Source: Blastomussa wellsi (taxonomy: Eukaryota > Cnidaria > Anthozoa > Scleractinia > Plerogyridae). From it: a stretch of DNA of 64,000 nt. Location: positions 16,474,869-16,538,868 of the forward strand of contig OX393572.1 of the NCBI GenBank assembly GCA_947652115.1, written 5' to 3'. Positions 1-11,500 of the stretch are shown here, piece after piece. Every line of letters begins with the position of its first letter. The first letter of the stretch is position 1. Under the pieces are notes generated by a model that searched no databases, had not been told where the DNA came from, and saw only the letters and a program-made list of their open reading frames with translations. Made by a program: the position numbers and the translations under genes.

Positions 1-774
1 ATCAACCTCGTTCACATATAAAACGTGCTTATGATGGCTTGCACGATCTGAGCTCGAGGTATAATCAGTTGAATGAATCACAGACTGTAGTTCATGCTGC
101 CGCATAAAAATTAGCGTAGATTACTTAGGTAGCAAACACTTGCGCAATTTAGTGTTAATTTGCTGCAATTTAGTTTCTTGTCTTCACTGATTTAGGAGCC
201 TTATATGTCTTATATTAGCCACTGCACTGTAGCCCGTGAACCGATCGCCTGGAACAGGATTTAATACACACTGCAGTGCACCGAAATATTCAAGGGCTTA
301 TACGTACATACTGAACTCATAAACACATAGTCGGTTTTTATTTAAACTTGCCACGCACCTTGTAATCTGTATTCTGTTCCAAACTGAAGCTTAGCGAGTG
401 CAGATCCTACAGTTGATCATATCCTAGCTCTATCTGTCACGCAAACGGTCACGCTGCACGTCGTTCCCAGTGTCCGTGCGCGGATTCAGCATGAGCACTA
501 AAAAGATTTCAGAGAGATGGCGCCCAGCGTATTGTCGCAGAGCATTGTGGAATAGAAATGCGTCTATATAAAATAAAGACGGGATGGCGGATGGGAAAAT
601 GTGGATCGATGGAAAAATTGTGACAAAATACGGGTAACGAGCAAAATACGGGTAATAAGCTTAATTATTGAAAAATAGAAACAATTCTCCTATTTATTAT
701 CCAACTGTGCTTCGTAGAGTTCAAATAACGCCCAAAACGAGAACAATATCAGGCGGTATTATACTCCCAACCTC

Positions 775-870
775 AGACTACTTTTACACGAGGATTCGTG
801 ACGAATCCGGGGTGTTTTAGAACTGGATTCGTATTGCCGCTTACACACAGATGGAAGAATCCGAAATGCG
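775..870 (+). repeat. Interspersed repeat, copy 1
   Basis: It starts GACTACTTTTACACGAG and continues through GATTCGTGACGAATCCGG to AGAATCCGAAAT. The same succession of motifs occurs at 1638-1747 with an extra 15 bp or so near the start, so this is a dispersed family and not a local tandem. No coding content. Confidence 0.6.
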
Positions 871-1637
871 GTGCACAAAACCAGGGAAATCATTCAACAT
901 TTGTGGAGTGTTCTCAAATGTCTGGAGCGTTTTATTTACCTAATAATGCCCGCTTGAGGTATAGAAATGCTGCTAGTAGATGTCCGAGCTGTTAGGCGAG
1001 GGCATTCAACAGCTTTTCTAGTTTTCTAGACCTCAAAAGGGTGTGTGTCCATTGATACGCTCACTCCTTTGGGCGAAAGAAAATGGCGGAACCAGTTGAA
1101 ATGCCACGACAATGTACTGTATAGGTCAACCAATAAAAACGTTAAGCAGTTCTCCTGGTACGGAAGAGACAAAAATTTAGATCAACTCTACCGATGTCAT
1201 ACGAAAACCACTATTAATTAAAATGACAAGTACACCTTACTACTTCGAAAAGTCTACTTCCAAAATACAGACAACTATAAAACAGGCTCGCTTTTCTGGG
1301 GTTCATTGATTTATGGGTGAATTTCTTACTTTTTCAAGCCGGATCTGTTTAAATTATGAGAGTGGGGAAACAGAGGATCCGAGAAAAAGGTAATGCTATA
1401 CATACTCACTCACACACCAGTTTATTCACACCTCGACACGTCGAATACTAAAATCCACAGTTATTTAAGAAAGTCTGCCTTTACTCGAGATTCACAAATA
1501 ATAAAACATTTTAATTCATACTTTGATAAAGAGTGAGTGCAACTATATGAATAAAACTAAATGTCCGCATCTGGAAAAACCATTTGATGAAACCACATTT
1601 TGTGGTGTTATTGTTTGTGTATGATTATTGCCACCTT

Positions 1638-1747
1638 AGACTACTTTTACACGAGACCTAATATTTCCAGATTCGTGATGAATCCGGGATGTTTTAGGAC
1701 CGGATTCGTTTTGCCGTTTACACACTGATGGGAGAATCCGAAATAAA
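1638..1747 (+). repeat. Interspersed repeat, copy 2
   Basis: Second copy of the repeat at 775-870: GACTACTTTTACACGAG, then GATTCGTGATGAATCCGG and AGAATCCGAAAT in the same order. The two copies are diverged by scattered substitutions, which suggests old insertions. Confidence 0.6.
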
Positions 1748-2364
1748 AACGTCCCGGCTTGGTCATGTCGCCGGGGATTTTGAATTACAAATCTATAGTG
1801 GATGAATCCAACCCTGAAGGATCTGGGGCGAGTTCACACTCGTATCCACTCGCTATTTACGTGTTTTGGTGTCGAGAGAAGATTGGACACCGAGATAGAG
1901 TCTTCCCATGACATCCCGCACGCTTAAATTTCATCCCGGGATATCACGAGAGAAGGAAAGAAATGATGGCATTTTAATTGTTGCACATTCTTACATTTGC
2001 AAGTGCATGTACTTGACTTGGGGTTTTTAATATATAAAATGCCGTATTTGTGTGAAGTATGTAAAAGAGTAGTAATTCTCTCCTGAAAAATTATCAAAAC
2101 CCACAATTCACTGTTTTATTACTACTGCCGCTTTTGCTAAACTCGAACGGCCTGTAAATGGTACACGTCCCGCGATCAATGATCACTTCGACCAAAACGT
2201 CTGTACAAACGTACGTGTTTATATTTTGGTGTTGCGTTAGCTAAAAATTTTTGAACAATTTGAAATATTTCACAATTATCAAACTCAAGTTAAAAAACAA
2301 GATTGATAAAACTTCTTTAACCAATCAGAGGCCTGTATTTTTCACCCTCCCGCGCAAATGCTCG

Positions 2365-2405
2365 TTTTGCTCGTCACGCAATCTTTCCTGCGTGACGAGC
2401 AAAAA
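2365..2405. repeat. Inverted repeat (hairpin)
   Basis: The arm TTTTGCTCGTCACGCA is followed after an 8-base loop by TGCGTGACGAGCAAAA. The arms match over about 16 bases. It could be a small DNA-element remnant; it sits about 150 bases past the stop codon of the TIR gene and could fold in its 3' flank. Confidence 0.6.
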
Positions 2406-2550
2406 GAGCGCATGCGTAGACGGCTAGCCTTTTTTTTACCACCGGTCACATGAGCTCTGATTGGCTTATTTTAAATTTTTTTCCATAGCGATGTGGTCCG
2501 TGATGTTGAAGTGTATGTGTACGTGTTATTAAATAATACCGTAATACAAG

Positions 2551-5500
2551 TCAACTGAAAGCTTCTTGGCAAGCCATAAGAGCATCCATGGCATTAGGGA
2601 AGATCCTGAGATTTTGTAGCGACACACCAGAAAAGTTATAACTGTAATCCTTGTAGGTAACCCATTTTCCGTCTGCTTCACCTTTCGTGTGATGCCCATC
2701 ATATCTGCACTCTCCGGAGAAATCCTGTTAATGACAAAACAACAGTACTTTAACACGTATGTCTTAAAGCGATTTTCACTTAACTGAAGAAAGCATTTCG
2801 TATTTGCTTTTGGTTGTATTCGGTACTGAGACACTAATTCTAAAAATCTAGCGCGCCTTTTTCAACCAATCAGAAGTAAAACCAGAACCAATCGTGACTC
2901 GCGTGTGCACGTTTTCCCGCGCTTTGTGTCGGCTACGTGTAATTACTTCGAGTTTTGATTGGTTCATTGGATTGTCTCCGACCTTTGTGATTGGCCAAAG
3001 TAACGACTGTTAGTTTTTTATAACAACAAACCTTGTAGACGCGGGTGATAATTCCTTGATGGAACCGCTTTCCCCCGATGTTATTTCCTGCAGTAGCACC
3101 GTAACTTCCCTGGGGAAATAACACAATGGAGTCCATACCAACCTGATCTTCACTTGGAATCTTATCGAGAGCCACGTTCTAAAGTCAAAAAGACACAAAG
3201 GTCAAGCTATTTGATAAATGATTCGAGACCCTAGTTTGTGATCATCCAGATGAAAGCTATTGTCGAACCGTTCATCATCCTGCACAAGGTGGTTCTGGCT
3301 TTCAGTTTGTGGATGACACCCTAGTGTGTGCCCATTCAAATGAAAGCTATTGAGCAGTACTTTCATGTGGTGCTGTTTATTATACTGCACAAGGTGGTTC
3401 TAACTTTCAAATCTATCGATGAAACTCTTGTGTGTGACCATTCAAATGAAAGCTATTAAGCAGTACTTTCATGTGGTACTATTTATTATGCTGTACAAGG
3501 TGGATCTAACTTTTAAGTCTGAAGATCAAATCCTAGTTTGACCTTTATACCTTGTAAGATTGAACTTTCCCAGTAGGATCCCCGTCGTCCCAGTCCACCA
3601 TATAGGACATGGTCTGGCGATCAAAGCTCACGATGGTCGCCGGGAAGTAAGCCCATCCTTGATGGTGGGAGAGCACGTGATCACCTATAACAGGCGCGCG
3701 ATAGCTTCTGGTTTCCGCCTTGAGACCAAGCAAAGGCAAAACTGCGGCCCTGAGATTTGACAAGAATCAAGTTATACACAGAAAGTGAACCCACGTAAGC
3801 CTTAAATTAGGCTTTAACGTTCTTTTAGTATATACTAAATCAGTGAGTTAATTTTAAAGAAAAATACTGAACAAAAATTATTATTTCAGCCCATTTATTC
3901 GACTCAATTATTTACACGAAGATCCGCTAGGCTAACGAGTTGCTCAGAGGTGGATAGCAAGGGATAACCCATGTTTCAAAAGCCAATCGGAGCGCACCAA
4001 CAACTCTCTCCACTGTGTTAGTAACATTATTCTAAAGGCGGTAGCAAACGAGGACACAACGACATAAATGTTTCTCTGTTTGCCCACGAGCGCAACATTG
4101 TTGCGGACACAAATTTTGTGTCCGAGACACAAAAACATGTTTCTGATTTTATTCAGCAACATTTCGTGTCCGCAACAAATGTTTCTGCATTTGCGCGCGC
4201 AACAAATCCTCATGAGCAACAATGTGTCTTCAACAATTCTGCCCTCGTTTGCTACCGCCTTAAAGGGACTTCATCGTTTGTAAATCAAACGAAATCTTGA
4301 AATAGTAGCTTGCCCGAAATAGAAAAACACCAAAGATGTAACAATAAGCTGGGAAGAAATAAGGATGGCTTCAAATGGGGAAGATTGCGAAGGATTATAA
4401 TCGACAACTTAGAACGTTTAGGCTCAACTTTTCACGATGTTTCATCCGTGACAGTCTCAGAGCTATCAAAGTGTACGTGGGTAAGAGAAAAATGTTTTAG
4501 TAGATCGAACGAAGCATGTTGTCTTGAGGGTGCAGTGTAGGAGAATGTTCTATGAAAAACAGGCGTGCCGCATTCAAATCCTCCGACAGGTTTTTAAAGC
4601 AGTGCATTGAGATAAGTATGGATAATTTGTTTGTTAACCCGGGTGCTTACAAGATTAAGGATCACACTGCTGTTGATACTTACTGAATTTCTTCTATTTT
4701 TCCCTGTAATTCCTCTTCTGAAGTGACGTCCTGTAAATTGATTGGTTTGGTCTCTTGGCCAGCCACTAAAAACCCCACCACTGTACTTTTCCAGTCATCG
4801 TCTGCGCCCACGATCACTGGCACCACCGGTTTCTTCAGTGACTGAAAACACGTCATGTAACATCACTTTAAAAAAGTAGGGCAAATAAATTCTCCATTTC
4901 ATTCTTGGCTGAATAATTGAATTCAACTTGTCGTCTTTAACATTTCAAGGTCTAATTTTGGAGTATTATTCAATTAGACACTTTTTTGACACCTTATGGC
5001 ATCATTATTTTGGTCTATATGAGTCCAAACCATGGAGAAATTTGGTCAATTTGTTTTATGCAGCAACATCGACAAATTACCGTAGAATAAGTTGAAACAT
5101 CAATGCCAAATCGCGTTCGCACATACTAGCTCGTAAGATCGCAGTTTTTCGGCAATTGAAGCCAACGAACTCGGGGCAGCCCCAAATTAATGTTCCGGTA
5201 TAATCTGAGGTTATATTCTGATTTTTAAAAGTCGCGACAATTTCTCAAGTTTTCTCAAGTAATTTTGCTTTTTGCTGCGTTGCATGCTACGTCATTTCCA
5301 TGGTCTGTTCTCTCATTGAACCGAAGAAAATTTTAGACTCGAATCGCTAAAGTTAGTAGCCGCAAAAAATAACCTTACGGTACATAAAACTAAACAGAAT
5401 TTTGCATTTACATTCACTGCAAACTGGATCTCCATTCGGCAGTTCTCGCTGTTTGCATACTGTTTACTGACAAACGCCAAAACCGCTTTAGCTTCGCCAA

Positions 5501-8500
5501 GTCCTTCAGCAATCTGTGCGAACTGAAATCGAAAGAACAAGACACTTTAGATTCTAAGATTCTAAGGGGAGGACGAATTTGACTATGATGCTCTAGTTCA
5601 GCGCCAAGAATCGAGACCTCTGGACTAGAAGGAACTCCCTGCTATTGTTTTAAGAAGTTAAATATTAATTTCCACTGTTGTAAAACATACTGAAAGTCTT
5701 TGGACCATTTTTAGATAAAAAAAAGGATTTTTTTGTTTGTGTGTACACTCGTAAAATACAAAACGTCTGTCAACTCGCGCAACGACGCGACATATGCGAC
5801 AAATTATGCAGACACTTACGACACTTCCGGTTTCGATCAGCTTTTCTCGCTACCAGAACACATAAACGCACAACACATCAGACTCACAAAAAGTTCTCGA
5901 GGCCTTTACTTTTGAATTTAGAATTTTTACGGTTGACATTTTTTACGGCTAACGGTTAAAATTCTTTCATTTTTTCACCTAACGGCTAAATTTTTGGCCA
6001 TTTTACGGCCAACGGTTAACCCCATTGAGACCCTCATTTTAATCACCCGGGTGGCACTTACCATTCCCAATGATTCATCGTTCTGATTAGTTGTTCGAAG
6101 TCGTTCCGTATCAATCCATATTCTGAACTTGTTATCCTTAGCCAAACCAGCGTGGACTTTCCTGGGATCAGCAAACGGGGATCCCATGAACTCTTTCACC
6201 TGAAAGTACAATGATCATATTCATTTATGACATGTAACGCAGTCATGCAATCAAATTCTGTATACGTAACCCTGCACAAAACCCTTCGCCGTGGTTTTTT
6301 GAAATGCCACGCAATGCTCGTTGCGAAACATAAAACTGGCTACCAAGGAAACTTGCTGATAGCGTAAGCAAATTGCCTCGCAATAATTTTCTTCGTTCGC
6401 GCGAGTCTTGGTGCGGGTTGGATGTACATTCCAAAGGCAATGTGTTCTACTGTAATTGACGTTGAATCATGTGTGACTGTAACTGTTTAATCAGCATACT
6501 AGGGGTGTAGCCAGGGTTTTGATTGAAGGAATTGGGCCCAAAATCTGCAAAAATTGCCTTTTCGTTGATCTATCGCAATTCAAAGATTTCATACCGAATC
6601 TCGTAGAAATGCACACGCTTATTCGACTTTTAACTTCAACGTTATTACTTCCATTTAACAATTGGTTCATGCTTTGGCGTGCTCAACCGAGTTATGGTCC
6701 TGCTTCTCGGATTTGCATAACTGTCTTGAATTCTCCAAAACCCCCTTGTGCTTAGCCTGAGTCGCAGACGGACAAAACCGTATGTGACACGTCCGGCTGC
6801 AACGCAGGCTACCTCGTGCTTAGATGAGGCTATGAAAACACGGGAAAAGTCCTCTATACTCTTACGTATACTGAATTTGATTGCGCGAGCTATGTTATAA
6901 TTGAGTGCCGAAACTAGTTCGCATTTGCATTAGCTTTTGCAGTACCGCGCGCAATGATTGGTTTAAAAATCTCGCACAACTTTTTTAACCAATCAGAAGT
7001 CAGTAAAACCAAAACCAATCATGACACGCGGGCACGTTTTCCCGCGCTTTTAATTTCTATTTGTTTCTAGATTGTGATTGGTTCACTGGATTGTCGGCGT
7101 CAATTGTGATTACTTTGGTTTTGGTTTTGCAACACTCAATTGAAAATCGAGAATTATTTGTTTATTTTTCTTACTTGTTTGGCTTTGTGCGCCTTTTCTG
7201 AATTCAACCAGCAGTAGCTGACGAACACGTCAGCAGGACCCAGTCTTCCCGCGGCAGGAGTAGCTTCAGTACTTTGTAATTCTAGGAGAAAAAAACCAGC
7301 AACAACAGAATTTTTAGATTGGCCTTGGGGCATCAGTAGCTCAATACAGTGCGATCGTCAGGGTGTTAGCGACTAACGTCTCGACAAGCTGAGCTTAAGT
7401 TCCTTTCGGGGGATATAATTTGCAATTAATTGAAGGTACATTAGAAAGTGGCACATAAAACAGTTGCTGGGTGTAAATAATTTTCATTTTTTTTTCAAAT
7501 AAACGTGTGTCTTTGCTTTTAAAATGCTTTGTGTCCGAGCAAATCACTTTCACGATGGCGTCGACAAGTTCGCATTTCGGCATTTTCAAATACTCAGAAC
7601 CTTTTTGTAAAGCCCCTAAAAACTCAGTAAATCGACAGAAAACTGGTTAAATATCAAATTTAAACAGTGAAAATTGAAACCTTTTCTTCGCTGGGAAGAG
7701 CCTCACACGGGTAATCACGTCCCGTTCGCACTTTCCCTTTCCTTTTCATTATATTTGTTATATATATTTTCTTAGATATTAATTTTATTCCCAATAAAGC
7801 TTATTACATTAAATAAATTTCCAGTACTTTTCTTGTTTTTAGAGGTTGATGTATGTATGTATGTGTGTACGTGTGTATGTATGTACATATGTAAGAAAAG
7901 TACTGTCAGGGGGAGTGTTGCGTTGTTCAAAGGGTGGATAACGCTATATACTGGATAAATCACTATCTAGTGGACAGTGCAGTTTCTTTTGCCAACACTT
8001 ATCCACTGGATAGTGATTTATCCCGTGGATCGCGTTATCCACCCTTTGAACAACCGAGGCCAGGCAAAATGAGGAAACATGTTTCCGTGCTGCGCGCAAA
8101 CCCGAAATGTTTCTGCCATAGCAGAGGCAAATTTTGCTTCTTGGAAACAAGAATTGATTCTGGAAGCAATGTTTCTCCTATATATGGCAAAACTGGGAAA
8201 TATTGGGGAAAGATGTGTGCGCTATGAATGTTCCTTGAAACAATGTTTCCTCGTTTTGCCAGGCCATAAGACTCCACTTGTGGCAAGTCTAATATAAATT
8301 CTATCAAAACATACCTTGTATACTGCCTAGCTCATCTGGTATTTTTATTTCAGGAACGCTCTTTTTGACAGCTTTTAGCAGCTCGGTCATTTTAGCATCC
8401 TGCACATCCTTGTTGCTAAAATGAATGTAAATTTCCCCAGCAATGAGAAGTCCCACAACCGTCATCATCCAATCAAATGAGCCACTCCCAACGACAACAG

Positions 8501-11500
8501 GAATAACTGGTTTTTTGACGGTCTTTTTTGCGTACTGAAACTCTTGACGGCATATTTCATTCCTGTTAGGAGAGTGAGGAAAGATAATCAAGTCTGACTT
8601 TACTTACATGTATCACTTTATGTTTTTCTGTTCTGTTTACATTCATTTTGATTTCTTTGCGTTATTTGTCTACTTATGAATGTTTATTACGTGTTGCCAA
8701 ATACTCTCTACAGGAGAGGAGTTGAATACTGGGGTATGTATAGTCTGTTCCAGGCCCTCGAGTAGTCGACCCCGATTATTCGAGGGCCTGGAACAGGCTA
8801 GGGTAATTCTCTGATCCGTGCTATTTTCGCCTACCATGTAATTACTCTAATTCGTCAATCCTCGAAAACTTCCTGCGGTGTATTTAAGAGTTTCACTGCA
8901 ACACCTAGCCCCTATATTCTGAGAGATGCTACACTACTGCTGTTCATACTTACTTGACATACTCATCGCTGAGGCAAGCCACGAACACTTTTGCTGTGTT
9001 GATTTGCTGGACAGTCGCAATCAGTGAATCATTCCCTCGTGTTTCCCGATTAACCTTCGCCCCAGAACCTTCCAGCCGATACCGGATATCACGTGGATCA
9101 CAGATGCTTGACATGATCGCTTCGTCATAACTGGGCGGGGCTTCAGAAGGGTCCAGCTCGCGATTGTGTATGGCAGAAGGACTGTTGGCCTGTCAATAAG
9201 AGTTCACAGAATGATTATTCTTAAATTATTAATCTCTCTGCAGGTGTGTAAGGCAATGTAAGTTATTGATTGCGTTTTTTTACAACTTAATGTACAAAGG
9301 TCTGGCAGGAATGTTTCCATCTCTAGGTCTATCAGTTATTTTTTCTACTAAAACAGAAACGTGAAAAATGGAAAAGCAATTGGGAGCTTGTGGGTTGGGC
9401 TAATAATACACGTGAAACCATAACATAATTATTTAAATATCCCAACCCAGGAGCTCCTGTAGACACAAGTACACTGCCCTAATCACCAGGCCATACCCCA
9501 AGGGGGGACTCGCATATGAAAAAGGCACGGATGCAAGTCGGAAATTTTGAATTAAACCCCTAAAGGAGACCAATCTGGCCGTAGCCCAAGTTTATTTGAC
9601 CCAAGTTTATTTGAAGAAGGGGGGCATACACCCTCTAGAAGACACTGAGAATAAACTGCTGAAATAATATTTTCTTTCACCAGTCCATTTTTTGAAATAT
9701 TTACCAACCTTTGTATATGAAATAAATATGTCGCATGGATTAACTGCTCCATCTACAGCACTTGGCTGCTGGTTGTTTGCAGGCTCAGGAGCCTGGGCTG
9801 ACAGTATGTCCAACACGTTGGGAGAAATGCGCAGCTGAGAGATCTCCATTCCATGGAAGTATAAATTGTAACCTGAATATGTGACCCATTTGTTATCTGC
9901 CTCTCCCTTAGTGTGGATGCCATCATACAGCTTCTGGCCTCGGTCACCATTATACACATTTGTTATCCGTCCCTAAGAGAAAAATAACTTATTGATTGTT
10001 ATTGTTGTTGTTATTGTTATTATTATTTATTACTAGTATTATTATTATTATTAATATTTATTATTATCATTATTATCATCATCATTATTATTATCATTAT
10101 CTTATCGTTATCGTTATCGTTATCGTTATCATTATCATTACATGTATATGATATCTGAGCTCACAAATGAATGGAATAGCTGGATATCCATTATCGCCGA
10201 GCAAAAACAAGTTGCCAAAGGAAACCAATACACATAACTGATACTTTTTCTCCTATTTGCATTTCTAAACACTTTTCTCAGTATCATTGCAGACTCCAAT
10301 TATTTTTATTATTGTTAAGTAAGTTATGTACATTCAAGAATTATACAATATACATGTACCGGTAATATTAATTAGAAATTAAGGAGCTAGCATAACAATA
10401 CACCTTTCCGGTAATTGACAGACTATAATTATGGCACATGTACCAAAAGGGGAATGAATTAAATTGTTGGCCATTACACACCTGATGATATCGCAGACCA
10501 CCCAGTCGCACACCCTCCTGACCCCTGTATTTCCCTTGAGGGAACAGCACAATGGATCCTGTAGCAATCTCGTCCAGTTCTGGCACCCGATCAAGAGCTA
10601 GGTTATAGTAATCTATGATGCGTCCACTTGGGTCCTGGTCATCCCAGTTAATGGTGTACTGAAGCTTCTTGGAGTTGAATGAAACTATGGTGGCCGTGAA
10701 ATACTGCCACGGAGTTGACTCCCACATAGCTAGCACCTAAACAGCAGGGGCAATATTATTATGATTGTTATTAGTAGAAACTCAGCTGTGTTATATTAGA
10801 AATCCTTGAATATGATTGGTTCGCCGACTGTTTTCTATTTGCCGATATAAAACGATCGCGCACGGATTGTTCTTTGAAGGCAAGATTTTTCTTGATTTTT
10901 GGCTTGAAAATACATAAAATGGCAGCTTTTTGAATGCAATCCTTTAGAGTTTCTACTAAAACAATTAGACTACGAGCCCGAGTTTTCTATGAGCAATAGT
11001 CACCTCGGCTGCGCCTCGTTGACTATTCGCTCATGGAAAACTCGGGCTCATAGTCTAATTGTTAATTAGAATTTGAGTTACATTCACTTAAATACACATC
11101 CATAAAAAGCTGGAATACTGTTTTTCTTTTAACAAAACCTAACCCTGATTGGTGTATTGAAAGAAGTTTTTATGTAGAGGAGATGTCTTATAATTCTTGT
11201 GCACAGTGTTCAAATTCTTTCCTAGTCTAGTTGAAAGAAATTGCTTGAAGGAATACATATACCCGACAATAAATTGTAACAAAGGAATTAGGAGATTAGC
11301 AGGCTACAATCAGCTCACAGGAGCCAAATCAATACTTCTGTGGATAACGCTTAAAACCTTCATTTTATATAAGAAGGGCTCAACAAAATTCCCATATGAT
11401 TGTAAAACAGGACAAGAAGATTTTTTTGTCTGTATGTACTTGCCAATTGCTGACTTAGCTGGACAAGCCAAGGGCCCAGCAAAGTTGTCTACAACTTTTT

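Larger units (their letters stand above)
1..2550. other. Intergenic DNA left of the TIR gene, no gene seen
   Basis: No open frame here has exon-like splice context or a recognisable protein motif. The stretch contains two copies of a repeat (near 775 and 1638) and a perfect-looking hairpin (2365-2405). The 3' untranslated region of the minus-strand TIR gene must run into the right end of this stretch, but I see no canonical AATAAA close to its stop codon, so its 3' end is not placed. Confidence 0.5.

Noticed and set aside
4310..4540. 76-codon plus-strand open frame
   Set aside because: It lies in an intron of the TIR gene on the opposite strand, with no domain or splice support.
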